A DNA stretch of 64,000 nucleotides from AP-15 sp963775875 (GCA_963775875.1 CAVZKP010000022.1:62001-126000), one strand, 5' to 3'. Counted from the first letter of the stretch, positions 35,280 to 44,914 are shown. A program made the numbers and translations. Notes: generated by a model from the letters alone, not told the origin.

Positions 35280-35316
35280 GCGTTGCGTCAATACCCGGCT
35301 CGGCCCTGGCGTCGCC

Positions 35317-35376
35317 TGCAATTCGTAGTTAATTTTTTAGATATGAATTGCAACCGAGATCGAATCACGGCACTAT
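35317..35376 (+). promoter_or_regulatory. inverted-repeat operator overlapping a predicted sRNA promoter
   Basis: A perfect 8-base inverted repeat (TGCAATTC at 35317-35324 and GAATTGCA at 35345-35352) is separated by a 20-base AT-rich spacer. Its right arm overlaps a -35-like TTGCAA (35348-35353), which is followed after 17 bases by CACTAT (35371-35376) as a weak -10. The predicted start falls at about 35383, immediately before the first hairpin of the small RNA. The arrangement looks like a regulated promoter. No T-run follows the repeat, so it does not look like a terminator for the upstream hydrolase. Confidence 0.45.
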
Positions 35377-35382
35377 GTTGTT

Positions 35383-35479
35383 GGCATCGTTATGTCCCCC
35401 CAACGATGCATTCGCGCCTGTCGGTAGGGCAAACCGGCAGGCGAGCAGAAGCCCCGGTCTCCCCCGACCGGGGCTTTTC
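35383..35479 (+). ncRNA. predicted trans-acting small RNA, three hairpins with C-rich loops
   Basis: About 97 bases in an otherwise gene-free interval. Hairpin 1: perfect 8-pair stem 35384-35391/35402-35409, 10-base loop ATGTCCCCCC. Hairpin 2: 11-pair stem 35415-35425/35433-35443, one G-U pair. Hairpin 3: 11-pair GC-rich stem 35449-35459/35466-35476, loop TCCCCC, then a T-run, i.e. an intrinsic terminator. Promoter-like hexamers end just before hairpin 1. Two loops with runs of C could pair with G-rich ribosome sites, as in alphaproteobacterial anti-Shine-Dalgarno small RNAs (CCUCC-loop families). No open frame of note is inside. I cannot match it to a named RNA family. Confidence 0.6.
35449..35479 (+). 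terminator. intrinsic terminator of the predicted small RNA
   Basis: GC-rich 11-pair stem (AAGCCCCGGTC with its complement), a six-base loop TCCCCC and a run of four T from 35475. It lies 93 bases ahead of the esterase start and could also end read-through from the sulfatase gene. Confidence 0.75.
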
Positions 35480-35571
35480 TGTGCTGCGACCGGCAGCAGG
35501 CGGCATCATTCTGTGGCGCTGCCCATCCGGTGCTCTCTACAATAGCAGCCCCGCTGGATGAGGAACCGGAA

Positions 35572-36522
35572 ATGGCGCTCGATCCCGATGCTGAACGGGT
35601 GCTCGAAATGGTGCGCCAATCCGGCCGGCCGCCCTACGAGAAGGTGACCCCGGCCGAAGCGCGCGCGCTGTTTCGCGCCGGTCGCGACGTGCTCTCGCCC
35701 GAGCCGGCGCCGGTCGCCGCGATCCGCGACCTTGCCGCACCGGGACTGAATGGCGGCATGATCCCGCTGCGGCTTTACCGCGGCGCCGGAACGGCGACCG
35801 ACGCGGTATTGCCGGCACTCGTGTATTTCCATGGCGGCGGCTGGGTTGTCGGCGATCTCGATACTTACGACAGTCTGTGCTGCCATCTCGCCAACGCCGC
35901 ACAATGTGTGGTCGTCGCGGTCGATTACCGGCTGGCGCCGGAGCACAAATTCCCGGTGGCCGTCGATGATTGTCTCGCCGCCACCCGATGGGTCGCCGAA
36001 ACCGGTGCCGCACTCGGCATCGACGCCGGCCGCCTCGCCGTCGGCGGCGATAGCGCCGGCGGCAACCTTGCGGCGGTGGTCAGCCTGTCGTCGCGCGATA
36101 GGGGGGCGCCGCGTCTATGCGCGCAGCTGCTGCTGTATCCGGCAGTTGATTTCGCGATGAACCACGCCTCTACCCGGCGTCTTGCCGAGGGCCACCTGCT
36201 GACCCTGGCGACAATGCAGTGGTTTGCCGGCCACTATCTGCGCGGGACCGAGGACATCGCCGACTGGCGCGCCTCGCCGCTGCGTGCCCCCGGTTTTGCA
36301 GACGTCGCACCGGCTTTTGTCTTGACCGCGGGTTACGACCCGCTGTGCGACGAGGGCATGGCCTATGCCGGTCGCCTCGAGGACGCCGGGGTCGCGGTGA
36401 TCCGACGGCACATTCCCGATCAGATCCACGGCTTTTTGAATATGGGCCGGATCGTGCGCGCCGCCGAACCGGCGCTCGACGGTATCGCCGCGGCGCTGAA
36501 GACCGCATTCGACCAGGCCTGA
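35572..36522 (+). CDS. HSL-family alpha/beta hydrolase (carboxylesterase)
   Basis: A 316-residue hormone-sensitive-lipase type esterase. The oxyanion-hole motif HGGGW, nucleophile elbow GGDSAGGN, the acid in AGYDPLCDEG and the His in DQIHGFLNMG are all present, with VDYRLAPEHKFP between. It should hydrolyse short acyl esters in the cytoplasm. Start chosen at MALDPDAERVLEM, after GAGGAACC. The MFS gene follows 77 bases later on the same strand. Confidence 0.9.
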   Translation: MALDPDAERVLEMVRQSGRPPYEKVTPAEARALFRAGRDVLSPEPAPVAAIRDLAAPGLNGGMIPLRLYRGAGTATDAVLPALVYFHGGGWVVGDLDTYDSLCCHLANAAQCVVVAVDYRLAPEHKFPVAVDDCLAATRWVAETGAALGIDAGRLAVGGDSAGGNLAAVVSLSSRDRGAPRLCAQLLLYPAVDFAMNHASTRRLAEGHLLTLATMQWFAGHYLRGTEDIADWRASPLRAPGFADVAPAFVLTAGYDPLCDEGMAYAGRLEDAGVAVIRRHIPDQIHGFLNMGRIVRAAEPALDGIAAALKTAFDQA

Positions 36523-36599
36523 GGCAGGTTCGCGCCAACCGATCGGGTTCAGTCATTAGCCGATCGCCGGCTGCGGCAGCCCAATCCGACGCGTTGCAA

Positions 36600-37973
36600 A
36601 TGACCGTTCGGCAATGGCTGCGTCTGGCGCTCTTGGGATTGGGCGCCTCGATCGTCCCGCTCGACACCGCGGTCAACATCGCCTTTCCCGACATCACCCA
36701 CAGTTTCGCCCTGCCGATCCGGATGATCCAGTGGGTGGTGATCTGCTACGTGCTGACCTATGCCAGCCTGATGCTGGCCTTTGGCCGGGTCGGCGACATT
36801 TTCGGCCACGCCCGGGTATTCCGCGCCGGGCTCGCCTGGAGCGTCGCGGCATTTCTGTTGTGCGCCGCCGCCCCGGCCTATGGCTGGCTGTTGTTTTTCC
36901 GCTTTTTGCAAGGAATCGGCGCGGGCCTGGTGATCAGCGTCGCGCCGGCGCTGGTGACCGGGATGTTCCCCGAGCAGCGCCGCAGCCGCGCCGTCGCCGC
37001 GTTCACAATGATCTTCGCCCTGGGCTCGGCGGCGGGGCCGCTGATCGGCGGGGCGCTGGTCGGCCGATGGGGCTGGCCGGCGGTGTTCTGGTTTCGCGCG
37101 CCGATCGCGCTGACGGCGCTGCTGTTTCTGCGCGGACTGCCGGCGGCGTCCCGCGCTGGCGGGCGTGAGCCGCTCGACCTGATCGGCGCTCTTCTGCTGG
37201 CGCTGGCAATTAGCAGTCTGCTGCTGCTGGTCAACGCATTCCAAGGGCTCGGCCGCCGCGACTACCTGGCCCTGCCAATGCTGGCGCTCGCCATCGCCAG
37301 TCTGTTTGCGTTTGTGCGCCGGGAAACCCGCGTCGCGGCGCCGGTCGTCAATCTCGAGTTTTTTCGCAGCGTCGGGTTTGCCGTCGTCAACCTCGCCAGC
37401 GTCATGGTCTATCTGACCAGCTTTGCGGTGCTGCTGTTCGTGCCCTATTACCTGGTGCGCTTCACCGGGCTGTCGCTGCCCGTGGCCGGCGCCGTGCTCG
37501 CCCTCTCCTTTGTCGGCAGCATCATCGCATCGCCTTTGGCCGGTCGTCTGATCGAGCATTTCCCGGCTGAACGGATTGCCCTCATCGGCGCGGTACTGGG
37601 GGGCGCCGGGCTATTTCTGATCGGCAGCTGGCACGCCGGCCCGACCCTGTTTGCGATCATCGCGGCCCTGATGGTGCAGGGGTTCGGCGCGGGCCTGTTC
37701 CAGGTGGCCTATATCGACGTGGTGATGGCGACCCTGCCGCCCCGCCACCGCGGGGTCGCCGGCAGCGTGGCGATGCTGACCCGAACGCTCGGGATCGTCA
37801 CCGGCGCGACATTGCTGACCCTGGTCTTCCACAGTATCGAAACCTCGTGGCTCGGGGCCGGGCGCAGTGCGTCTGACGCATTTCTCGACGCTTTTGGCGT
37901 CACCCTTCGCCTCGCCGGCCTGGGTTCGGCCTTGACCGGGATCGTGGCGGCGCTGGCGGCCCGAACCCGCTGA
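36600..37973 (+). CDS. MFS drug:H+ antiporter-type transporter (DHA2-like)
   Basis: A 457-residue membrane protein with about 12-14 helices. Family signatures include the first-helix block PLDTAVNIAFPDI, the loop motif FGRVGDIFGHARVFRAGL and the antiporter-like FALGSAAGPLIGGALVGRWGWPAVFW, as in EmrB/QacA transporters. It probably exports small hydrophobic compounds. It converges with the dodecin gene 14 bases away. A longer frame upstream overlaps the esterase gene and was not used. Confidence 0.86.
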   Translation: MTVRQWLRLALLGLGASIVPLDTAVNIAFPDITHSFALPIRMIQWVVICYVLTYASLMLAFGRVGDIFGHARVFRAGLAWSVAAFLLCAAAPAYGWLLFFRFLQGIGAGLVISVAPALVTGMFPEQRRSRAVAAFTMIFALGSAAGPLIGGALVGRWGWPAVFWFRAPIALTALLFLRGLPAASRAGGREPLDLIGALLLALAISSLLLLVNAFQGLGRRDYLALPMLALAIASLFAFVRRETRVAAPVVNLEFFRSVGFAVVNLASVMVYLTSFAVLLFVPYYLVRFTGLSLPVAGAVLALSFVGSIIASPLAGRLIEHFPAERIALIGAVLGGAGLFLIGSWHAGPTLFAIIAALMVQGFGAGLFQVAYIDVVMATLPPRHRGVAGSVAMLTRTLGIVTGATLLTLVFHSIETSWLGAGRSASDAFLDAFGVTLRLAGLGSALTGIVAALAARTR

Positions 37974-37987
37974 GCGCCGCCGGCCGA

Positions 37988-38200
37988 TCATTCGTCTTCG
38001 AGCGTGAACCCGACTTTGAGGATCACCTGATAATGCGCCACTTTGCCGTCCTCGACATGGCCCCGCGTCTGGATCACCTCGAACCAGCCGACTTGCCGCA
38101 GGGTACGCGATGCCCGGCTGACGGCGGTCTGGATCGCGTCCTCGATGCTCTTGTCCGACGAGCCAGCGACTTCGATGATGCGGTAAACATGGTCTGGCAT
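37988..38200 (-). CDS. dodecin family flavin-binding protein
   Basis: A 70-residue protein matching dodecins along its length: VYRIIEVAGSSDKSIEDAIQ, then AVSRASRTLRQVGWFEVIQ with the flavin-stacking Trp, and VAHYQVILKVGFTLED. Dodecins form 12-mers that store or buffer FMN/riboflavin. It has its own promoter region towards the ArsC-like gene. Confidence 0.93.
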   Translation of the reverse strand: MPDHVYRIIEVAGSSDKSIEDAIQTAVSRASRTLRQVGWFEVIQTRGHVEDGKVAHYQVILKVGFTLEDE

Positions 38201-38354
38201 CTGCGTCCTCCTTTTGGGGTGCGTCTCGGTTGATCCAGAGAACGCCCGCGCGTCTACTTCGTCCCGGCAAGCGGCGATTTAAAGCCCTGCGGTCCCGGTC
38301 GCCGGCGCGCTATCCTGCCGGACGCTTCGAGGCTCAACCCGACGGAGGACGCAA

Positions 38355-38696
38355 ATGGCAGTGACGATGTACCACAACCCGCGCTGCAATACCTCGCGCC
38401 GCACCTTGGCTCTGTTGCGTGAGCGCGGGGTCGAGCCCGAGATTATCGAATATCTGAAGACGCCCCCCTCGGCCGCCGAGCTGAAGAAAATTCTCGGCCA
38501 GCTGAAAATGCCGGCAGCGAGGCTGGTGCGCAAAAAGGAGGCGGCCACGGCTGGCATCGACCCGAAGGCGCTGTCCGAAGACGCGCTGATCGCGGCGATG
38601 GTCGAAAACCCGATCGTCATCGAGCGGCCGATCGTCGTTTCGGGCGCCAAAGCCGCCCTCGGCCGCCCGCCCGAAGCGGTGCTGGCGGTGCTGTAG
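38355..38696 (+). CDS. ArsC/Spx-family glutaredoxin-like arsenate reductase
   Basis: A 113-residue thioredoxin-fold protein with the active-site motif YHNPRCNTSRRTLALL (Cys11) and the C-terminal RPIVVSGAKAALGRPPEAV, as in glutaredoxin-coupled arsenate reductases. The arginine in ERPIVV corresponds to an oxyanion ligand. No other ars genes are near, so a role in general thiol redox (YffB/ArsC-like) is equally possible. Confidence 0.88.
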   Translation: MAVTMYHNPRCNTSRRTLALLRERGVEPEIIEYLKTPPSAAELKKILGQLKMPAARLVRKKEAATAGIDPKALSEDALIAAMVENPIVIERPIVVSGAKAALGRPPEAVLAVL

Positions 38697-38703
38697 CCCC
38701 GTC

Positions 38704-39513
38704 CTATTCGCGCGACGTCTTCGCCGTGTATTCGAAAGCGGGGAAGGTGCCGCCCTGATACTGCTCGGCGATGGGGTCGGCGGATTGGCCGGCCTCGGCT
38801 GCTAGGACCGCCTCGGCATAAGGTTCGGAATCGTCCTGCGGCTGGTAACCGAGGCGGTAGGCGTTTGAATTGTCGTACCACGAGCGCCGATTATTCGAGA
38901 CGCCATAGACGATCTCATACCGGATGTCGGGATACTCGAGCCCGATGCGCACCAGCTGGGTCAGGTCGCGCGGGCTGATCCAGATCGACAGGCGCCGCTT
39001 GTCGATCGGCCGCGTCCCGAAATTGCCGATCCGCACGCATAGAAACCCGATCCCGTGCTTATCGGAATAGAGGCTGGCAATCGCCTCGGAAAAAGCCTTG
39101 CTGAGGCCGTAGCGGCTGTCCGGCCGCGGCACGACCCGGTGGTCGATCGTCTGCGCGCGCGGGTAAAAGCCGACCGCGTGATTGCTGGTCGCCATGACGA
39201 TGCGCTGCACGCCCGCGCGCCGCGCCGCCTCGAACACGTTGTAGACGCCGACGATGTTCGATTGGAGGATCACATCCCAGGTGTTCTCGCCGGAATTGCC
39301 GCCGAGATGGATGATGCCATCGACCCCCTCGACCATATGCTCGACCGCCGCCATGTCGGCGATCTCGGTCCGGTCGACCTCCTCGCCATCGCGCGCCGGC
39401 GCCAGCGCCACCCGATCAGACAGCCGCAAAACCGGATAAACCCCGCGCAACGTCTCGCGCAACGCCCGCCCGATGCCGCCGCCCGCCCCGGTGATCAATA
39501 CCCGGTTCATCAT
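38704..39513 (-). CDS. uronate dehydrogenase-like NAD-dependent oxidoreductase
   Basis: A 269-residue extended SDR very like uronate dehydrogenases (oxidise glucuronate/galacturonate to the aldarolactone). It has VLITGAGGGIGRALRE, DGIIHLGGNSGENTWDVILQ, RIVMATSNHAVGFYPR, the active Tyr and Lys in RYGLSKAFSE, and late blocks YEIVYGVSNNRRSWYDN and YQGGTF matching Agrobacterium Udh. Two adjacent ATG codons could start it. It converges with the ArsC-like gene. Confidence 0.8.
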   Translation of the reverse strand: MMNRVLITGAGGGIGRALRETLRGVYPVLRLSDRVALAPARDGEEVDRTEIADMAAVEHMVEGVDGIIHLGGNSGENTWDVILQSNIVGVYNVFEAARRAGVQRIVMATSNHAVGFYPRAQTIDHRVVPRPDSRYGLSKAFSEAIASLYSDKHGIGFLCVRIGNFGTRPIDKRRLSIWISPRDLTQLVRIGLEYPDIRYEIVYGVSNNRRSWYDNSNAYRLGYQPQDDSEPYAEAVLAAEAGQSADPIAEQYQGGTFPAFEYTAKTSRE

Positions 39514-39659
39514 ATTTCTCCCTCAGGCACAACCTTACCAGCCGGGCACCTCTTCACCCCGACCATCTATTCGAGCAGGTATTCACTGCCGTTGACAACC
39601 TACCCTTTGCTCCCAATCTGAGAACGGCCCGCGCTGATGGCGGGGGATAGGCCAGTTCG

Positions 39660-39959
39660 TTGCGGATTATCGCCGTGAACACGTTGCGGGAATTTTGGAG
39701 CCGTCCCGGCCGATCTGACGCGGAGCAGACGCTGAGGGCTTGGGTGCATGTCGTCAGGGCGGCAGACTGGTCGAGGCCGACCGACATCAAAAGCATGTTC
39801 CGCAGCGCCGACATCCTGGCTAACGACCGGGTGGTGTTCAACATCGGCGGAAATAAATACCGGCTCGTCGTGGCGGTTCACTACCGCGGCAAGCGCGTCT
39901 TTATCCGATTTATCGGAACTCACTCGGAATATGACAAGATCGACGCTGCGATCGTATAG
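39660..39959 (+). CDS. higB: HigB-family mRNA interferase toxin
   Basis: A 99-residue RelE/HigB-type toxin that cuts mRNA on the ribosome. Blocks LREFW, DIKSMFRSADILANDRVVFNIGG, YRLVVAVHYRGKRVFIRFIGTHSEYDKID are typical of the HigB group. The start is TTG (giving MRIIAVNT); the next possible start is a GTG five codons in. Toxin precedes antitoxin by 12 bases, the usual order for HigBA. A TTGACA lies 60 bases upstream (39592-39597) and may be the -35. Confidence 0.9.
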   Translation: MRIIAVNTLREFWSRPGRSDAEQTLRAWVHVVRAADWSRPTDIKSMFRSADILANDRVVFNIGGNKYRLVVAVHYRGKRVFIRFIGTHSEYDKIDAAIV

Positions 39960-39971
39960 GGATCCCGTTCA

Positions 39972-40346
39972 ATGGATATCCGCCCCATCAGGACAGAATC
40001 CGATTATCGCACTGCGCTAGCGGAGGTCGAGCGCCTGTGGAACGCCGAACCCGGCACGCCCGATGGCGACCGGGTAGAGGTCCTGTCAACCTTGATCGAG
40101 GCGTATGAAGCTTTCCACCACCCGATCGCCGCACCCGACCCGATCGCCGCAGTTCTTTTCATGATGGAGCAGCGCGGACTGAGCCGGCGCGATCTCGAAC
40201 CTGCCATCGGCAGCCGCGGGCGCGTTTCCGAAGTTCTCAATCGCAAGCGGCCGTTGACCCTGCCGATGGTACGCGCGCTGAGCGCCTTGCTGCGCATTCC
40301 TACCGATGTGCTGGTCCAGCCCTACGACATGCAGTCGGCGGCGTAG
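39972..40346 (+). CDS. higA: HigA-family antitoxin with helix-turn-helix
   Basis: A 124-residue antitoxin that should bind HigB and the operon promoter. The N-terminal half (DYRTALAEVERLW..DRVEVLSTLIEAYE) is the HigB-neutralising part of this group; the C-terminal half (MMEQRGLSRRDLEPAIGSRGRVSEVLNRKR broken here as a descriptive region, 57-90) is an XRE-type HTH. Its stop codon abuts the stop of the convergent CoA-transferase gene with no gap. Confidence 0.9.
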   Translation: MDIRPIRTESDYRTALAEVERLWNAEPGTPDGDRVEVLSTLIEAYEAFHHPIAAPDPIAAVLFMMEQRGLSRRDLEPAIGSRGRVSEVLNRKRPLTLPMVRALSALLRIPTDVLVQPYDMQSAA

Positions 40347-41020
40347 CTACCGCACCATCCGAACCGGCGGGACCTCGCGCGGGATGATCAGGTTGCAGCC
40401 GGTGGCGGCCTTGACCTCGTCCACCGTCACGCCCGGCGCAATTTCCTTCAGCGCCATCCCGGCTTTCGTCAGCTCGAACAGGCCGAAATTGGTAACGACG
40501 AGGTTGACGACCCCGCGCGCCGTCGCCGGAATGGCGCAACGCTCTACCAGGCGCGGGCTGCCATTGCGGGTCTGATGTTCCATCGCGACAAAGACATGCT
40601 TGGCGCAGGCGGCGAGGTCCATTGCCCCGCCGATGCCGCCGCCCTGCTGTCCGGCCATCTTCCAATTGGCGAAATCACCGTTTTCGGCGACCTCATAGGC
40701 GCCGAGCACGGTTACGTCGATCCGACCGGCGCGGATCATCGCAAACGAATCGGCGTGGTGGACGATCGCCGCACCCGGCCGCAGGGTCACATGCTGGCCG
40801 CCGGCATTGACTAGGTGCAGATCCTCCTCGCCGGCCGGCGCCAGCGGGCCATAGCCGATCACCCCGTTCTCGGAATGAAAGATGATCTCCTTGTCGCCGA
40901 AATCGAAATTCGAGCACAGGGTCGGGATGCCGATGCCGAGATTGACGATCCAGCCATCGCCGAACTCCATCGCCAGCCGGTCGCACATCTGCTGGCGGGT
41001 CAGCCCTTTCGCCCGTTCGC

Positions 41021-41024
<4 letters not shown>
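40347..41024 (-). CDS. 3-oxoacid CoA-transferase, subunit B
   Basis: A 225-residue beta subunit of a class I CoA-transferase. The catalytic Glu lies in HSENGVIGYGP; other blocks are GWIVNLGIGIPTLCSNF, GGIGGAMDLAACAKHV and FGLFELTKAGMALKEIAPGV. It transfers CoA between succinyl-CoA or acetyl-CoA and a 3-ketoacid. The start overlaps the stop of subunit A by 4 bases (ATGA), so the two are coupled. Confidence 0.92.
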
Positions 41025-41768
<744 letters not shown>

Positions 41769-41992
41769 TCCCCCGCCCAGCCTCTGTTTTCCGCGGCCAT
41801 CATGCGGCAGGCGCAAAGGGTCGGCAACACCGGCAAACCGGATTGCGTCGCATCATGACGGCGACTGGTCTCTGCCTGCGACCGAGGCCGATCAATTCAG
41901 TCTGGCGTAACGCAGGAAAAAACGCGAAAGTGGGGTGAACGTCCTCATCAGAGGGACGATGAAAAATCCGCTCAAGCGCTTTGGGAGCCCTT

Positions 41993-43321
41993 ATGACAGC
42001 CGACAACCTCGCCGCACCGGCCGCTCGCGCCAAGGCATCACTGACGCGGGTCATTGTTGCCGCCTCGCTTGGCAATGCGCTCGAATGGTTCGATTTTCTG
42101 GTTTACGGTTACTTTGCGGTCACGATCTCGAAGGTGTTTTTCCCGAGCGGCAACGAGACCACATCGTTGCTGCTGACCCTCGGGACTTTCAGCGTCTCGT
42201 TCCTGGTACGCCCGTTCGGCGCAATCCTGATCGGCGCCTACACCGATCGCGCCGGCCGCAAGGCCGGGCTCACCCTATCGATCATGTTGATGGTCATCGG
42301 TACGACGATGACGGCGTTGATGCCGGGCTATGCGACGATCGGGCTCGCGGCGCCGATTTTGATTCTTTTCGCCCGGCTGTGTCAGGGATTTTCGGTCGGC
42401 GGCGAGTTTGGCAGCGCCGTCACCTTCCTTGCCGAGCAAACCGCCTCGCGCAAAGGCTTTGTTGCGAGCTGGCAATGGGCCAGCACCGGGATCACGGGCT
42501 TCCTGGCCTCGGGTTTCGGGATCCTACTGACCAGCATCTTGTCGCCAGCGCAGCTCGGCGAATGGGGCTGGCGCGTTCCGTTCCTGTTCGGGATACTGGT
42601 TGGCCCAATCGGCCTCTATATTCGCCGCCGGCTCGACGAAACACCGGAATTTGTCGAGATCAAGCCGACTTCTACTCCGGTGCGCGACATGCTGCGGGGT
42701 CACCCGATCGAATTCCTGCTGGCGATGGGCGCTTCGGTGGTATCGAACAGCTCGGCCTATATTATCCTCTATATCCCGACTTATGCGGTCAAAGAGCTGC
42801 ACCTGCCGCAACGAACCGGTTTCATCGCAACCTTGATCGGCGCCGTCATTCTCGGCATCGCCTCACCGCTTGCTGGGCATCTCTCCGACAAGTTCGGACG
42901 CAGCGGCATCTTGAAGGCCACAGCCTGGCTGTTTTTCCTCACCACTTTTCCGGTTTTTTATCTGATGGTCGCTCATCCGTCGCTGACGACGGCGATCTTT
43001 GCCGCTAGCTGGCTCAGCCTCGTCAAGGCCGGCTATAGCGGGGTGTTGCCGTCGCAACTCGCCGAGCTGTTTCCAACGGTGGTCCGCGGGATTGGCGTGT
43101 CGCTGAGCTTCAGCATCACCGTGACGATTTTCGGCGGCTTCACGCCATTCGTATCGACCTGGCTGATTGCGATGACCGGCAACAGCCTTTCGCCGAGCTT
43201 TTACATCATGTTCACCGCTGCGCTTAGCATCATCGCGCTCGTGTTTGTGCAGCGCAGGCGGTATCCGCGCGAAGCTCCGATCAGCCGAGAGGTTGGCAGC
43301 GTCCAACAAAGCGCCAATTAG
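41993..43321 (+). CDS. MFS transporter, metabolite:H+ symporter (MHS) family
   Basis: A 442-residue, 12-helix permease. The opening SLGNALEWFDFLVYGYFAVTISK, RPFGAILIGAYTDRAGRKAGLT, the RLCQGFSVGGEFGSAVTFLAE loop and GWRVPFLFGILVGPIGLYIRRRL with ETPEF identify the MHS (citrate/alpha-ketoglutarate/shikimate-type) family. It probably imports an organic acid. The ATG after GGGAG is preferred over a TTG four codons upstream. It is divergent from the CoA-transferase genes, so co-regulated ketoacid uptake and activation is possible. Confidence 0.9.
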   Translation: MTADNLAAPAARAKASLTRVIVAASLGNALEWFDFLVYGYFAVTISKVFFPSGNETTSLLLTLGTFSVSFLVRPFGAILIGAYTDRAGRKAGLTLSIMLMVIGTTMTALMPGYATIGLAAPILILFARLCQGFSVGGEFGSAVTFLAEQTASRKGFVASWQWASTGITGFLASGFGILLTSILSPAQLGEWGWRVPFLFGILVGPIGLYIRRRLDETPEFVEIKPTSTPVRDMLRGHPIEFLLAMGASVVSNSSAYIILYIPTYAVKELHLPQRTGFIATLIGAVILGIASPLAGHLSDKFGRSGILKATAWLFFLTTFPVFYLMVAHPSLTTAIFAASWLSLVKAGYSGVLPSQLAELFPTVVRGIGVSLSFSITVTIFGGFTPFVSTWLIAMTGNSLSPSFYIMFTAALSIIALVFVQRRRYPREAPISREVGSVQQSAN

Positions 43322-43331
43322 CCGATAAGCA

Positions 43332-43733
43332 TCAGCGCAAATTCTGCCCGGCGGCAGCGCCGGCGAGGAAGACGTTCGGCTTCAGGAAGAATGACAGCAC
43401 CAGCGCGCCATGCGGCGAGCGCGCCAGATGGCGGTTGCCCTTGGGCCGCCACACGTAATCGCCGGCGCGCACCTCGCCCTCGTCATCGACGAGGCTGCCT
43501 TCGAGGACAAAGGTCTGCTCAATCTCGACATGCTCGTGCAAGGCCAACTCGGCGCCCGGCTGCCAGCGGAACAGCGCGGTCAGCAGCCCGGTTTCCGGCT
43601 CCTCCATCAATACCTTCATCTCGATGCCGGGGCACGGGGTCGGCCGCCACGGCAGGCCCTCGACCTCGACATAACGCGAAGTGAGCGGCCCTAGCTTTTC
43701 GGCATGCTTCAAGAAGGGGGTGGTGGCGGTCAT
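43332..43733 (-). CDS. cupin domain protein (ChrR-like)
   Basis: A 133-residue single cupin: PGAELALHEHVEIEQTFVLEG carries the His-x-His and Glu metal ligands of motif 1, and GDYVWRPKGNRHLARSPHGAL is motif 2. It resembles ChrR C-terminal cupins. Start chosen at MTATTPFLKHAEK. It converges with the MFS transporter gene and follows an extradiol-dioxygenase-like gene on the same strand, so it may act on an aromatic or acid substrate. Confidence 0.82.
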   Translation of the reverse strand: MTATTPFLKHAEKLGPLTSRYVEVEGLPWRPTPCPGIEMKVLMEEPETGLLTALFRWQPGAELALHEHVEIEQTFVLEGSLVDDEGEVRAGDYVWRPKGNRHLARSPHGALVLSFFLKPNVFLAGAAAGQNLR

Positions 43734-43863
43734 CGATATAACTCCATTGCCGGGCAACACGACTCGCGATGTGCGGCGGCTGCCCGGCCGTTCTTGCGCA
43801 ATCTGCGCCCGCGGCGGGTGGCGGTTCCCCGCGGCGGAGCCGCCTCGATTCCGCTGCCGCCGC

Positions 43864-44475
43864 CTATTCGGCGGGAATTGCCGCCGGTTGCGGCTTGCCA
43901 AAGCTTGGGCTGTCGGTGCGGTCGATCAGAGCTTCGGGGCCCTCGCTCGGCAGGTTTTCGGCCCAGTTGATGGCGCCGTCGATGTCGCCTTCCCACATCT
44001 CGCGCGGCAGCTCGTAGAGGAATTCGACGCCATAGCCGTTGGGATCGTTGATGTAGACGCTGTGCGTCACCCCATGGTTGACCCGCCAGTTGAACTTGAC
44101 CCCGCGGCTTTGCAGAAAGGCCAGCTGCTTCAGCCACGCCTCCCGGTTCGGCATGGTCAAGGCGACATGGTTGATGGCAACCCGGCCGTCGGACAATACC
44201 CATTCGGCCGGCGCCGGCAGGTTCGGGCTTTCGACCAGGGCGACATCGTGATGGGTCAGCTTGCCGCTGTGGTCGCCGCTGTAAAAGCGCATCCTGGGCG
44301 GCGTCGGGCGGTCAGGCCGCGGGCGCAATTCGCCGACCTGCTTCAACCCGACGATCTCGGTCCAGAACCGGTGCAATTCCTCGATATCGCGCACGTTCAG
44401 CACCAGGTGGTTGATGCCGGAAGGGGCGACCGCCTGCGCGGGGGCTGTCGGGGTCTCGGAAATCGGGTTTGCCAT
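43864..44475 (-). CDS. VOC-family extradiol dioxygenase-like protein
   Basis: A 203-residue protein with two vicinal-oxygen-chelate modules. Likely metal ligands are the His in INHLVLNV, the His in AINHVALTM and the Glu in GYGVEFLYE, as in catechol 2,3-dioxygenase-type enzymes. Blocks YINDPNGYGVEFLYELPREMW are close to aromatic ring-cleavage proteins. Start chosen at MANPISETPTAP. Together with the cupin gene 130 bases downstream it may belong to an aromatic compound pathway. Confidence 0.8.
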   Translation of the reverse strand: MANPISETPTAPAQAVAPSGINHLVLNVRDIEELHRFWTEIVGLKQVGELRPRPDRPTPPRMRFYSGDHSGKLTHHDVALVESPNLPAPAEWVLSDGRVAINHVALTMPNREAWLKQLAFLQSRGVKFNWRVNHGVTHSVYINDPNGYGVEFLYELPREMWEGDIDGAINWAENLPSEGPEALIDRTDSPSFGKPQPAAIPAE

Positions 44476-44914
44476 CGCGATCCTCCGCAAGTTGTCTCTA
44501 TCTGGTACTCGGGTTAGCGCGTCCGAACAAGAAAGTTGCGCTGCCTTGATGCCGGCGATGGGCAGCCGAACCGTGCGGCCGCACGCCAGCCCACCAGGAA
44601 AATGGTGGCCGACGCCGTCCTCGGCAAGCTCGTCCGGTGCCAACAAGTGGCAGGGCGACGTTGACAAATCTCGCCCCGCTGATCGCCTCCCACTCGGTAC
44701 GGAATGACGGTGTCCGGCTAGTCGGCCATCCGCACTCCGCGCGCATTTGACGGGCTGTGAAATTTACGTCGCGCGGTTGGCTGGAGGTGCGGCAGAAATC
44801 TATTGAAAATAGCCGACGGCAACTTGTTTTTAACTATGAAATCTGCATTTTCGATAATTGGTAAACTCTTATTTAATATATTTAATATAAAAAATAAACC
44901 TTTCTTCGGTATCC
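44476..44914. other. intergenic region; AT-rich promoter side of the GT8 gene
   Basis: About 440 bases without a convincing gene. The first 280 are GC-rich and featureless. The last 120 are strikingly AT-rich, contain a tandem repeat of ATTTAATAT (two copies around 44871-44888) and a GATAAT hexamer at 44853, and lead into the GT8 gene. A 71-codon open frame starting at 44803 overlaps the GT8 start in another phase and looks like chance. Confidence 0.5.

Noticed and set aside
36219..36599. N-terminal extension of the MFS transporter
   Set aside because: It overlaps the esterase coding region in another phase and is not hydrophobic; ATG at 36600 begins the first helix.
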